From positions 868,001-932,000 of the forward strand of contig NZ_AP025463.1 of assembly GCF_024347335.1 (NCBI RefSeq): a DNA stretch of 64,000 nt, read 5' to 3'. How positions within the stretch are numbered: position 1 is the stretch's first letter; every line of letters begins with the position of its first letter. Of the stretch, positions 17,335 to 26,073 are shown piece by piece. The stretch comes from Vibrio celticus (GTDB taxonomy: Bacteria; Pseudomonadota; Gammaproteobacteria; Enterobacterales; Vibrionaceae). The position numbers and the translations under genes are program-made. Under the pieces are notes generated by a model. It saw only the letters and a program-made list of their open reading frames with translations, did no database searches and had not been told where the DNA came from.

Positions 17335-17841
17335 ATGAATAAGCAACTCGCAAAAATATATAAACCCAACATTGTAAAATTTGCTCTTAATATTTGGCCT
17401 CCCTTTTGGGGAGCGGGTATTCGAATAGCCCACATTAGCGCTGACTTTAGGGTTGTTAAGACAGTACTTAAACTACGCTGGTGGAATAAGAACGCCAATC
17501 GTACTCAATATGGCGGCAGTATCTTTTCTCTTACCGATCCCGTTTACTCATTGATGTTAATGGGAATTTTAGGTGAGCGATATTATGTTTGGGATAAAGA
17601 AGCGAGCATTAACTTCATCAAGCCGGGGCAATCGGACTTGTATGCAGATTTTGAGATAAGCCAAGGGCAGCTTGATGATATCTATCGTCAGACACAGCTC
17701 GGTGAAAAGTGTTTTCCTGAATTTATTATTCACGTGAAAGATAAGCAGGGTAATGTGGTTTCTGAAATTCAACGCACCCTCTATGTAAGAAAGAAGCCGC
17801 AATTTAGAGATGATGATGAAGCATTAGAAGCTGAGTGCTAA
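17335..17841 (+). CDS. DUF4442 domain (hotdog-fold) protein
   Basis: A 168-residue protein I recognise as a DUF4442 family member, distant relatives of PaaI/YiiD-type acyl-CoA thioesterases with a hotdog fold. Family-like features are the N-terminal NIWPPFWGAGIRI segment, the central RTQYGGSIFSLTDPVYSLML stretch in the hotdog helix, and a C-terminal beta-rich part. No substrate is known to me, and thioesterase activity is only a fold-based guess. It is transcribed divergently from fur and ends in a terminator it shares with fldA. Confidence 0.8.
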   Translation: MNKQLAKIYKPNIVKFALNIWPPFWGAGIRIAHISADFRVVKTVLKLRWWNKNANRTQYGGSIFSLTDPVYSLMLMGILGERYYVWDKEASINFIKPGQSDLYADFEISQGQLDDIYRQTQLGEKCFPEFIIHVKDKQGNVVSEIQRTLYVRKKPQFRDDDEALEAEC

Positions 17842-17860
17842 TTAGTAGATTTTAAATAGC

Positions 17861-17887
17861 AAAAAACCTCCCATAAGGAGGTTTTTT
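17861..17887. terminator. Bidirectional terminator between the DUF4442 gene and fldA
   Basis: AAAAAACCTCC-CATAA-GGAGGTTTTTT is a perfect 11-bp stem with T tracts on both strands. Confidence 0.9.
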
Positions 17888-17937
17888 CATATCTACATAA
17901 TGGTTATTAATTGTAACAATTAACAACCACTAGAGAA

Positions 17938-18471
17938 TTAGTCTTCTAGCTCTGCTAGGCACATCTCTTCGTGGATTTGTTTAACCCAGTTAGATACGCG
18001 CTCATCAGTTAGCTCAGGTTGACGGTCTTCATCGATACATAGACCAACGAATTGGCTGTCATCGCCTTCAACTAAACCTTTCGATGCTTCGAATTCGTAG
18101 CCTTCAGTTGATGTGTGACCTAGGATAGTACCGCCTTTCGCTTCAACGATGTCACGGATAGTACCCATAGCATCACAGAAGTATTCTGCGTAATCTTCTT
18201 GGTCGCCACAACCAAAGATAGCAACAAGCTTAGTTGAGAAATCAATAGCTTCTAGCTCTGGGAAAAAGTCATCCCAATCACATTGTGCTTCGCCGTAGTA
18301 CCACGTAGGGATACCAAGAAGCAGTAGATCGAAGTTATCGATATCTTCTTTGCTGCTTTTTGCAATGTCTTGAACGTGAACGAGCTGTTTGCTCAATTGC
18401 TTTTGAATCATCTTAGCAACAGCTTCAGTGTTACCTGTATCGCTACCAAAGAAGAGACCTACACTTGCCAT
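17938..18471 (-). CDS. fldA: Flavodoxin I
   Basis: FMN electron carrier for anaerobic ribonucleotide reductase activation, methionine synthase reactivation and isoprenoid synthesis enzymes. The 177-residue long-chain flavodoxin has the FMN phosphate loop GSDTGNTEA (residues 9-17), the flavin-stacking Trp in GIPTWYYGEAQCDW and the Tyr in GCGDQEDYAEYF. The start at 18471 is preferred over an ATG six codons upstream because the former fits the family N-terminus and follows AAGGTAA. It is downstream of the DUF2788 gene on the same strand. Confidence 0.95.
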   Translation of the reverse strand: MASVGLFFGSDTGNTEAVAKMIQKQLSKQLVHVQDIAKSSKEDIDNFDLLLLGIPTWYYGEAQCDWDDFFPELEAIDFSTKLVAIFGCGDQEDYAEYFCDAMGTIRDIVEAKGGTILGHTSTEGYEFEASKGLVEGDDSQFVGLCIDEDRQPELTDERVSNWVKQIHEEMCLAELED

Positions 18472-18529
18472 AGAATCATTACCTTTCATTTTGTCTGTTG
18501 TCGGTGTAATAAAGTTCGGAAGAGAATCG

Positions 18530-18748
18530 TTAGATCCCAGTTCCTTCCCAGCTTAGTTGGATTATCCCTTTGGCGATAAAACCCGCACAGCCAAGGAAAA
18601 GTACTAACCATACGATGCGACGACCAAATGGAGGAACATTTCCCTGCTTGAGAACGTCCTTAATTGCCATACCGATTAAAAAGAAAATCGCGGCAAACAG
18701 GAGATCTAAACCAACAGATTCGATGATGTTCATGTAGTCGTAAAGCAT
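18530..18748 (-). CDS. DUF2788 small membrane protein
   Basis: A 72-residue protein with two hydrophobic segments (about 13-31, LDLLFAAIFFLIGMAIKD, and 43-62, WLVLFLGCAGFIAKGII) joined by a basic loop (NVPPFGRR). It matches what I know as DUF2788, a small inner-membrane family of unknown function in gammaproteobacteria. The start at 18748 follows TAAGG at a 6-base spacing; an upstream in-frame ATG lacks a ribosome site. It lies between ybfF and fldA on the same strand, 58 bases before fldA, so co-transcription is possible. Confidence 0.8.
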   Translation of the reverse strand: MLYDYMNIIESVGLDLLFAAIFFLIGMAIKDVLKQGNVPPFGRRIVWLVLFLGCAGFIAKGIIQLSWEGTGI

Positions 18749-18856
18749 GGGAACCTTATATACCAATTTTGCTTGGGCGCACTATATCACTGTTGTGAGA
18801 TAAAGTTAATCTGCAGTAATTACACAGCTCTCATTTATCTGCACGAAAAAGTGCAG

Positions 18857-19618
18857 TTAAGCGATGAATTTTCTAATTGCTCGAAGTACTTCTGCTGGTT
18901 TTTCAGCATGCAGCCAGTGACCGGTGTTGGCAATGACGTGCGCTTTTGCATTAGAAAATTGCTGTTGAACGGCTGCTTGATGTTCTGCGGTGAGGTAATC
19001 AGAATCCCCACCTTTTATGAATAAGGTTTTGACCGAGGTTTTCTCGATCGGTTCCCAGCCAATGATGTGCGCGTAATTAGCTAGCAGTGATGCGACGTTA
19101 AAGCGCCACTCCATAATGCCTTGCTCTGTTTTGAACAAAGATTTGGTCAAAAACTGGCGAACGCCATCGATCTCGATATGTTTTGCGAGAACCTTGAGTG
19201 CGTCTGAGCGTGAAGTCGGTTTTTCTTCTATCACGGCTTGTAGGCCTGCGAATACGTTGTCGTGGCGACTTTGAGTGTACGCGACTGGCGCCATATCCAA
19301 GACAATCAATTTATGCAGCGCAAGATGCTGTGTCAGTGCCATCGCTACTTTGCCACCCATCGAGTGACCAATCACAGTGACGCCTTCTAACTTAAGATCA
19401 TGCAGCAGTTGAGCCACGTCTTGTGCCATCGCTTGATAGTTATGAGTGTCACTATGGAAGGATTGACCGTGGTTGCGGAGATCGATACTAAGTACCTGAT
19501 GATCGGCTTTTAGATCCCTAGCGAGCAAGCCAAGGTTGTCCAGATTACCGAATAATCCATGGATCAAAACAATGGTGTGACCCTCACCTTCAATTTTATA
19601 GTTGAGCTGTACTGACAT
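18857..19618 (-). CDS. ybfF: Alpha/beta hydrolase (esterase) YbfF
   Basis: Cytosolic serine esterase active on acyl-CoA-like and ester substrates in E. coli. The 253-residue protein has HGLFGN (oxyanion loop, about residues 20-25), the nucleophile elbow GHSMGGK (Ser near 87), an acid residue in the region after FIKGGDSDYL, and the C-terminal catalytic His in NTGHWLHAEKP. The start MSVQLNYKIEGEG is chosen from family length; an ATG five codons upstream is possible. It is divergent from seqA, as in E. coli. No convincing terminator follows: CTGCAC/GTGCAG at 18839-18856 lacks a T run. Confidence 0.9.
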   Translation of the reverse strand: MSVQLNYKIEGEGHTIVLIHGLFGNLDNLGLLARDLKADHQVLSIDLRNHGQSFHSDTHNYQAMAQDVAQLLHDLKLEGVTVIGHSMGGKVAMALTQHLALHKLIVLDMAPVAYTQSRHDNVFAGLQAVIEEKPTSRSDALKVLAKHIEIDGVRQFLTKSLFKTEQGIMEWRFNVASLLANYAHIIGWEPIEKTSVKTLFIKGGDSDYLTAEHQAAVQQQFSNAKAHVIANTGHWLHAEKPAEVLRAIRKFIA

Positions 19619-19711
19619 TTTTATCTTATTCATGGTGGGTTTGACGTAGAGTATCCGCGCGGATCTCGCTATAATCCCCCAGAGTTTAAACATTGAGATT
19701 GTGAAAAGCGA

Positions 19712-20251
19712 ATGAAAACAATTGAGGTTGATGAGGACCTATACCGTTTTATTGCGGGTCAGACAGAACGTATTGGCGAAAGCGCTTCAGATATTCTGCG
19801 CCGCTTGTTACAGGTTGATAGCCAAGGCATGGCTCCGATCGAAGAGATCGTTGAGCCAAAAGGTATCGTTGTTAGCAAAGAGGTAGGCTTTACTCCAGAG
19901 AAGTTCGATGGCGTTAAAGAAATGCGCTCACTACTAATATCAGATGAGTTTGCATCACTAAAGAAAGCCATTGATCGTTTCATGCTTGTGTTATCAACAC
20001 TGCATAAAATCGACCCTTTAAGCTTTTCAGAAGCAACTCAAGTAAAAGGCCGTAAGCGCGTTTACTTTGCAGATAACGAAGCGACGTTGCTAGCAAACGG
20101 CAACACGACTAAGCCTAAAGCTATTCCACAAAGTCCTTTTTGGGTTATTACTAATAACAATACAAGCCGAAAAAGACAGATGGTTGAGCAGCTTATGAGC
20201 CGCATGAATTTCCAAGCAGAATTGATAGAAAAAGTAACAGGTTCAATTTAA
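19712..20251 (+). CDS. seqA: Replication initiation regulator SeqA
   Basis: Binds hemimethylated GATC pairs, sequesters oriC and organises newly replicated DNA. The 179-residue protein has the N-terminal oligomerisation domain (MKTIEVDEDLYRFIAGQTER, residues 1-33), a variable linker, and the C-terminal DNA-binding domain (about 70-179) with KGRKRVYFADN and TNNNTSRKRQMVEQLM, the part that reads methylated adenine. seqA followed by pgm is the E. coli order. It has its own terminator. Confidence 0.96.
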   Translation: MKTIEVDEDLYRFIAGQTERIGESASDILRRLLQVDSQGMAPIEEIVEPKGIVVSKEVGFTPEKFDGVKEMRSLLISDEFASLKKAIDRFMLVLSTLHKIDPLSFSEATQVKGRKRVYFADNEATLLANGNTTKPKAIPQSPFWVITNNNTSRKRQMVEQLMSRMNFQAELIEKVTGSI

Positions 20252-20264
20252 CGAAATCTGATTT

Positions 20265-20310
20265 AAACCTCATAATATCCATGGATAAGAAGATATTATG
20301 AGGTTTTTTT
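20265..20310 (+). terminator. Intrinsic terminator of seqA
   Basis: A long stem (AAACCTCATAATAT with ATATTATGAGGTTT), 14-base loop, then an eight-T tract. Confidence 0.85.
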
Positions 20311-20343
20311 GTTTTTAAATTTTATATATAAGGATGTCGAAAA

Positions 20344-21990
20344 ATGGCTATGCACCCTCGTGCTGGGCAGAAAGCTCAGCAGGAAGATCTTCATAATATC
20401 CCGGCTTTAGTTGCTAACTATTTCTTACAGCAACCGGATGCTACGAACCCAGATCATAAAGTACTTTTCGGTACTTCAGGTCACCGCGGTACAGCAGACA
20501 AATCAACATTTAACGAAAACCACATTCTAGCAATTGCACAAGCGGTTGCTGAAGTTCGTGCCGAGCAAGGTACAACTGGCCCTCTTTTCTTAGGGAAAGA
20601 TACTCACGCTCTATCTGAGCCTGCGTTCTCTACGGTTATCGAAGTGCTTGTAGCGAACGGTGTTGAAGTTATTATTCAAGAAAACAACGGCTTTACTCCA
20701 ACACCTGGTATCTCGCACGCGATTCTTACGCACAACCTAGTGAATGACAAAAAAGCCGACGGCATTGTTATCACGCCTTCACATAACCCACCTCAAGACG
20801 GCGGTATTAAATACAACCCGACACACGGTGGCCCAGCTGAAGCTGAACTGACTCAAGCGATTGAAGACCGTGCGAACGTGATTATTGCTGAGCAAATGCA
20901 AGGTGTTAAGCGTACGCCTATCGCACAGGCTAAACAGTCTGAGCTAGTAAAAGAAGTTGACCTAGTCGCGCCATACGTCGCTGATTTGGTTAACGTCGTG
21001 GATATGGAAGCGATCCAGAAAGCAAACATTAAGATTGGTGTTGATCCACTGGGTGGCAGCGGTATTGATTACTGGCGTCAAATTGGTAAAGCGTACAATC
21101 TAGATCTTACTCTGGTAAGTGAAGCGGTTGACCCTTCATTCCAATTCATGTCTCTAGATAAAGATGGCGTAGTTCGTATGGACTGTTCTTCTCCATACGC
21201 AATGGCAGGCTTACTGGCGCTTAAAGACGAGTACGCTCTAGCATTTGGTAACGACCCAGATTACGATCGCCACGGTATCGTGACACCTAAAGGTTTGATG
21301 AATCCAAACCACTTCTTAGCGGTTTGTATTGATTACCTATACCGTAACCGTGAAGGTTGGGGTAAAGACGTTGCTGTTGGTAAGACACTAGTATCAAGTG
21401 CATTAATCGATCGCGTAGTTTCTGACTTAGGTCGCGAACTTTGTGAAGTGCCAGTTGGTTTCAAATGGTTCGTTGATGGTCTTTACAACGGCCAGTTTGG
21501 TTTTGGTGGCGAAGAGAGCGCAGGTGCTTCTTTCCTACGTAAAGACGGTACGCCTTGGTCAACAGATAAAGATGGCCTGATTCTTTGTCTACTTGCGGCT
21601 GAGATCACTGCTGTAACAGGTAAGAACCCACAAGAATACTACGAAGAACTTGCCGCTAAACACGGTGAATCTAAGTACAACCGTATTCAAGCGGTAGCAA
21701 ATGGTGCACAGAAAGACGTGCTGAAGAAACTATCTCCAGAGATGGTTTCTGCTGAGACGTTGGCTGGTGATGCAATTACTGCACGCCTAACACACGCTCC
21801 AGGTAACGGTGCTGCGATTGGTGGCTTGAAAGTGACAACTGAGAACGGCTGGTTTGCTGCTCGTCCATCAGGTACTGAAGACATCTACAAGATCTATTGT
21901 GAAAGCTTTAAGGGTGAAGAGCACCTGAAAGCAATCGAAGCAGAAGCTCAAGAGATTGTGAACCAAGTATTTGCAGCGGCTGGCCTATAA
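20344..21990 (+). CDS. pgm: Phosphoglucomutase (alpha-D-glucose phosphate specific)
   Basis: Interconverts glucose-1-phosphate and glucose-6-phosphate, feeding UDP-glucose and glycogen metabolism. The 548 residues are full length. Seen are TSGHRG near the N-terminus, the phosphoserine loop TPSHNPPQDGGIKYNP (catalytic Ser near 146), the metal loop DPDYDRHG near 312, the sugar-binding GEESAGAS and the phosphate-binding RPSGTEDIYKIY near the C-terminus. It follows seqA as in E. coli and is convergent with the DUF1853 gene. Confidence 0.97.
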   Translation: MAMHPRAGQKAQQEDLHNIPALVANYFLQQPDATNPDHKVLFGTSGHRGTADKSTFNENHILAIAQAVAEVRAEQGTTGPLFLGKDTHALSEPAFSTVIEVLVANGVEVIIQENNGFTPTPGISHAILTHNLVNDKKADGIVITPSHNPPQDGGIKYNPTHGGPAEAELTQAIEDRANVIIAEQMQGVKRTPIAQAKQSELVKEVDLVAPYVADLVNVVDMEAIQKANIKIGVDPLGGSGIDYWRQIGKAYNLDLTLVSEAVDPSFQFMSLDKDGVVRMDCSSPYAMAGLLALKDEYALAFGNDPDYDRHGIVTPKGLMNPNHFLAVCIDYLYRNREGWGKDVAVGKTLVSSALIDRVVSDLGRELCEVPVGFKWFVDGLYNGQFGFGGEESAGASFLRKDGTPWSTDKDGLILCLLAAEITAVTGKNPQEYYEELAAKHGESKYNRIQAVANGAQKDVLKKLSPEMVSAETLAGDAITARLTHAPGNGAAIGGLKVTTENGWFAARPSGTEDIYKIYCESFKGEEHLKAIEAEAQEIVNQVFAAAGL

Positions 21991-22028
21991 TCGAATCTCG
22001 ATTACTAGAGTTGCTACGTAAATAGAAG

Positions 22029-22059
22029 AAGGGTTGATGTGAAAGCATCAGCCCTTTTT
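22029..22059 (+). terminator. Intrinsic terminator of pgm
   Basis: AAGGGTTGATG/CATCAGCCCTT (one wobble) with a 6-base loop and a T tract. It may also stop the convergent gene, though the minus-strand T run is broken. Confidence 0.8.
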
Positions 22060-22111
22060 ATTTGTGTTGATTTTGTATAAGCGGGAAAGGTAACTGAGTT
22101 AGCTCAAACGA

Positions 22112-22870
22112 CTAACCGTGTGGCCAACTTTGTGGCATCACAAACCAGAATTGCCCCGACTTTGTTTGCCCATGGACGAAGCGATCACCAAATTCGGTGA
22201 TAGGTTCACAGGTGAAGTCATCAGTGCCAGCTGCCCATTGCTCTTTGGTGAGTGGATACAGTGGTTCACTGATTAAATGAGCCTGATCTTGATAGCACCA
22301 AAAGCCGTTTATTTGGCTTGGGTTAATGTCGTAGCCCAAACATGCAGTAGGTACGTTTTGTTCTAAGAATGGGTTGGTGTACAGACGACCTTGCATCAGT
22401 AAGTGCTTTGAGTCGACATCGATCTCTGGATATTGCTCAATAAACGCTGAAGAAGAGGACATTGCCAACTGGTGGCTGAACATCCTGTCGAGTTTCTTAT
22501 CCAATTGGTCGTGAGAGTTGGGTCCAAACCATGTTTGTTCGTGGAGCAGATAAAACTTAATCGCCACTTCCCAATGTTCCAGCTTTTGGCTGCTCTCTTC
22601 TTCAAGAATAAAGTCGATTGCACCAAGAGTTCTGCCTTCCACATTGATCTGAATCTCGTCGTGCTTTATCGAGTAATTCGGTGAGGCAGCGATCACTTGC
22701 TCGCATAGATATTGGTAGAGGAAACCTAATCTAGGATTACCATCATAAGTATGTGATGAGTCGATGGCATGGTGGCTAGAGAATGCACTGAGATCCGAAA
22801 CTGGTGGCTTGATTTCTAGTAATGGCGGTGAGTCGATGACCCATTGGTAAAAACGTTGCAGTGCTGTCAT
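22112..22870 (-). CDS. DUF1853 family protein
   Basis: A 252-residue cytosolic protein with no signal peptide or membrane segment. I recognise the DUF1853 pattern: NPRLGFLYQYLCEQ near residue 45, GRTLGAIDFILEE near 78, EHWEVAIKFYLL near 96, and a C-terminal region rich in Trp and aromatic residues. The E/D and E..K residues of those central strands are reminiscent of PD-(D/E)XK nuclease-like folds, but that is inference and no activity is known to me. It is single, convergent with pgm and divergent from the Nif3-like gene. Confidence 0.75.
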   Translation of the reverse strand: MTALQRFYQWVIDSPPLLEIKPPVSDLSAFSSHHAIDSSHTYDGNPRLGFLYQYLCEQVIAASPNYSIKHDEIQINVEGRTLGAIDFILEEESSQKLEHWEVAIKFYLLHEQTWFGPNSHDQLDKKLDRMFSHQLAMSSSSAFIEQYPEIDVDSKHLLMQGRLYTNPFLEQNVPTACLGYDINPSQINGFWCYQDQAHLISEPLYPLTKEQWAAGTDDFTCEPITEFGDRFVHGQTKSGQFWFVMPQSWPHG

Positions 22871-22960
22871 CTCTTCCTCATAAACTCATCGTGGGGCTTT
22901 CGACATTCTACCCGTAAATTGATATAACGACGTTATTATAAAGGTAAGCTGGAAAGAAAA

Positions 22961-23719
22961 ATGAATAACTTACAATTAGAAAAGCTACTTAACGAAAAAC
23001 TGCAGCCACAGCAGATTAAAGATTACTGTCCTAATGGTCTTCAAGTTGAAGGCGCAACAGAAGTGAAGCGAATTGTTACCGGTGTGACAGCTTCTCAAGC
23101 CTTAATTGATAAAGCGGTAGAACTGAACGCAGACGCTTTGTTAGTCCATCATGGTTTTTTCTGGAAAGGCGAGTCAGAAGCCATTCGTGGCATGAAGGGC
23201 AAGCGCATTCGTACTCTGATTAAAAATGACATCAACCTTTTAGGTTATCACTTGCCGCTTGATATTCATCCTGAGCTTGGTAATAACGCGAAACTGGCGG
23301 AGTTACTTGAGATAGAAGTTGAAGGCGGCTTGGAAGGCCATCCACAATCGGTTGCTATGTTTGGTAAATTAAAAACACCAATGACAGGTACTGAATTTGC
23401 AGCAAAAATCGATAAAGTTTTGAATCGTAAGCCATTGCATATCGCTCCAGAAAACCAAGACAAAATGATTACGACCGTCGGTTGGTGTACTGGTGGCGGC
23501 CAAGATTACATTGAACTTGCAGCTTCTCAAGGTATTGATGCGTTCATCTCTGGTGAAGTTTCAGAGCGCACCACTTATTCAGCACGCGAGCAAGACATTC
23601 ATTATTTTGCTGCTGGTCACCACGCGACTGAGCGCTACGGTGTAAAAGCGCTAGGTGAATGGTTAGCGAGAGAGCATGGCTTGGATGTTGAGTTTATTGA
23701 TATCGATAATCCGGTATAA
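22961..23719 (+). CDS. Nif3-like dinuclear metal-centre protein (YbgI family)
   Basis: A 252-residue member of the Nif3/YbgI family, which assembles hexameric rings with two metal ions per subunit. Metal ligands are visible in LLVHHGFFW (HH near residue 63), GYHLPLDIHPELGNN (H, D) and the C-terminal GHHATERYG (H, E). The N-terminus DYCPNGLQVEG is typical. It is often annotated as GTP cyclohydrolase I type 2 homologue; the true function is unsettled, and links to radiation resistance in E. coli are only suggestive. It is followed by REP-like repeats and is convergent with gltA. Confidence 0.88.
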   Translation: MNNLQLEKLLNEKLQPQQIKDYCPNGLQVEGATEVKRIVTGVTASQALIDKAVELNADALLVHHGFFWKGESEAIRGMKGKRIRTLIKNDINLLGYHLPLDIHPELGNNAKLAELLEIEVEGGLEGHPQSVAMFGKLKTPMTGTEFAAKIDKVLNRKPLHIAPENQDKMITTVGWCTGGGQDYIELAASQGIDAFISGEVSERTTYSAREQDIHYFAAGHHATERYGVKALGEWLAREHGLDVEFIDIDNPV

Positions 23720-23758
23720 GAGCAGATTCGGGATGAGGGATACGGGTCGAGTGTATGC

Positions 23759-23898
23759 GTCATTCTCTAGACTGACGAAGGAATAGGGAATCTCTGAAGG
23801 TTCTCTATAAACTGATTGAGATCCCCAACTCACTCGTCCCTCGTTCTTGGGGATGACGATATTATTTTATTCGTTCACTTCGCATTCTTGAGGATGAC
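23759..23898. repeat. Paired REP-like elements downstream of the Nif3-like gene
   Basis: One copy reads forward (23759-23794, GTCATTCTC to GGGAATCTC), a second is inverted (23818-23857, GAGATCCCC to GGGGATGAC), and a partial third is inverted (23880-23898). The ends match the pairs at 45.6 and 48.6 kb. See findings. Confidence 0.65.
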
Positions 23899-23919
23899 GG
23901 TGTTGAGAGCGTACAAAAG

Positions 23920-23953
23920 AAAAGGGGTTGATGTTCTCACACCAACCCCTTTT
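23920..23953 (-). terminator. Intrinsic terminator of gltA
   Basis: AAAAGGGGTTG/CAACCCCTTTT with a 12-base loop; a T tract follows on the minus strand. Confidence 0.8.
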
Positions 23954-23973
23954 AACATTATGATTTATAGCAA

Positions 23974-25263
23974 CTATTCACGTTCGTGAAGTGCTTTAAA
24001 GTCACGTTGTTCTTCACCAGTATACAGCTGACGAGGACGGCCGATACGGTTCGTCGGATCGCTGTGCATTTCGTTCCAGTGAGCAATCCAACCGATGGTA
24101 CGAGACATCGCGAAGATTACAGTAAACATAGATACTGGAATACCGATTGCTTTCAGAATGATACCTGAGTAGAAATCTACGTTCGGGTATAGTTTCTTAG
24201 AAACAAAGTACTCATCAGAAAGAGCGATACGCTCAAGTTCCATTGCCACGTCTAGTAGTGGATCTTGGATGTTTAGCTCTTTAAGTACTTCGTGACACGC
24301 TTCGCGCATTACTGTTGCACGTGGATCGTAGTTCTTGTAAACACGGTGACCGAAGCCCATCAAACGGAATGGGTCATCTTTGTCTTTTGCTTTCGCAACG
24401 TATTCTTCAATGTTATCTACGCTACCGATCTCTTCAAGCATGCGCAGACAAGCTTCGTTTGCACCGCCGTGAGCTGGGCCCCAAAGTGATGCGATACCTG
24501 CTGCGATACACGCAAACGGGTTAGCACCAGATGAACCAGCAAGACGCACTGTAGACGTAGAAGCGTTCTGTTCGTGGTCAGCGTGTAGAGTAAAGATTTT
24601 ATCCATTGCACGAGCAACGATAGGGTTCACTTCATACTCTTCACATGGGTTTGCAAACATCATGTGTAAGAAGTTTTCTGCGTAGCCTAGGTCGTTACGT
24701 GGGTAGATAAACGGCTGACCGATTGAATATTTGTAACACATTGCAGCCAGTGTTGGCATTTTTGAAATCAGGCGGTATGCCGCAATTTCACGGTGTGTAT
24801 CGTTGTTTACATCAAGTGAGTCGTGGTAGAACGCCGCTAGAGCACCTACAACACCACACATTACAGCCATAGGGTGAGCGTCACGGCGGAAGCCGTGGAA
24901 GAAACTAGCAATTTGCTCATGCACCATAGTGTGACGTGTCACGGTAGTCTTGAACTTTTCGTACTCAGCTCGAGATGGGGCTTCACCGTAAAGAAGTATG
25001 TAACATACTTCTAAGTAATCAGCGTTATTGGCAAGTTGGTCAATTGGGTAACCACGATGTAAAAGAATACCTTTTCCACCGTCAATAAAAGTGATTTGAG
25101 ACTCACAGGATGCAGTGGCAAGAAAACCAGGGTCAAAAGTGAAAAAACCATTAGAACCTAGTGTACGAACATCGATCACTGGAGTACCAAGTACACCTTC
25201 TGTAATCGGCAGCTCGATTGGCGCTTGACCTTCAATGTGAAGGGTAGCTTTCTTATCCGCCAT
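23974..25263 (-). CDS. gltA: Citrate synthase (type II)
   Basis: Condenses oxaloacetate and acetyl-CoA, the entry step of the TCA cycle. The 429 residues match the hexameric, NADH-sensitive proteobacterial form. Catalytic histidines are in LHADHEQNAST (about residue 265) and GFGHRVYKNYDPR (about 306), and the catalytic Asp is in NVDFYSG (about 363). The start follows AAGGAGAT. It diverges from sdhCDAB-sucABCD, the standard arrangement, so both TCA units share one control region. Confidence 0.97.
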   Translation of the reverse strand: MADKKATLHIEGQAPIELPITEGVLGTPVIDVRTLGSNGFFTFDPGFLATASCESQITFIDGGKGILLHRGYPIDQLANNADYLEVCYILLYGEAPSRAEYEKFKTTVTRHTMVHEQIASFFHGFRRDAHPMAVMCGVVGALAAFYHDSLDVNNDTHREIAAYRLISKMPTLAAMCYKYSIGQPFIYPRNDLGYAENFLHMMFANPCEEYEVNPIVARAMDKIFTLHADHEQNASTSTVRLAGSSGANPFACIAAGIASLWGPAHGGANEACLRMLEEIGSVDNIEEYVAKAKDKDDPFRLMGFGHRVYKNYDPRATVMREACHEVLKELNIQDPLLDVAMELERIALSDEYFVSKKLYPNVDFYSGIILKAIGIPVSMFTVIFAMSRTIGWIAHWNEMHSDPTNRIGRPRQLYTGEEQRDFKALHERE

Positions 25264-25680
25264 AACAATCTCCTTTGTTTATTATTTAATCCGTCCAGGA
25301 TGTTTATGTGCCATTTTTTTACTGGTCTTACGTGGGAAAGTCAATTTTTCTGCAGCTTTGTGTGCACTTGTTAGTGTTTTTTACATTAAATTCGTTAAAA
25401 ATCTGGTCTGTGTAGCATTATTTGTTACATCAATTGTATTAGAATGTTGCCAGCCGTATAGTGGCGCTGAAAAGTTTGGTTAAAACCTTATAAATGCAAG
25501 GCTAAGAAGAAATGTGAGGTGTCTTTCTTAATCGAGCAGTTAACAATTATTTTACAATTATCTAAGGCTCAACTTCAGTTATTTGTTAAGTTAATGTTAA
25601 ATTTTGAAGGTTAGCAATCAAATTTTGTCCATAACAATATCATAAGGTTATTTAATGACCATAATGCTCAATGGAGCTGA
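25264..25680. promoter_or_regulatory. Divergent gltA/sdhC control region
   Basis: A 417-base AT-rich gap that must contain both promoters and probably regulator sites. I could not identify a well-spaced promoter or a confident operator by eye. It holds no credible ORF. Confidence 0.5.
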
Positions 25681-26073
25681 GTGAGCAAGCCCGTGAAAGA
25701 AAGAAAGACAAGACCTGTTAATTTAGATTTACAGACCATCCACTTTCCAATCACAGCAATAGCTTCCATCCTACACCGTGTGTCTGGGGTGATAACTTTT
25801 GTCGCGATTGGAATTTTGCTTTGGTTACTATCCATTTCCCTCTCATCCCCAGTAGGCTTTATGGAAGCTAGCGACATTGTCGATGGTTTCTTCGTGAAGT
25901 TTATTCTGTGGGGCATTTTAACCGCTTTGGCTTACCACATTGCTGGTGGTATTCGTCACCTTCTTATGGACCTAGGTCACTTTGAAGAGCTGGAATCTGG
26001 CGCTAAGAGCGCTAAGGTTGCATTCGCAGCAACAGCGGTATTGTCTCTACTAGCGGGGATCTTAGTATGGTAA
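25681..26073 (+). CDS. sdhC: Succinate dehydrogenase cytochrome b556 subunit
   Basis: Membrane anchor of complex II that binds heme b with SdhD and forms part of the quinone site. The 130-residue protein has three hydrophobic helices. The motif ASILHRVSGV (about residues 24-33) holds the quinone-site Ser/Arg, and GIRHLLMDLGHF holds the heme-ligand His near residue 84. The start is GTG behind GGAG (25673-25676). It overlaps sdhD by 7 bases and is the first gene of an eight-gene operon. Confidence 0.94.
   Translation: MSKPVKERKTRPVNLDLQTIHFPITAIASILHRVSGVITFVAIGILLWLLSISLSSPVGFMEASDIVDGFFVKFILWGILTALAYHIAGGIRHLLMDLGHFEELESGAKSAKVAFAATAVLSLLAGILVW

Noticed and set aside
18839..18856. Terminator of ybfF
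   Set aside because: The CTGCAC/GTGCAG hairpin lacks a T tract on the minus strand after it, so it is not reported as a terminator.
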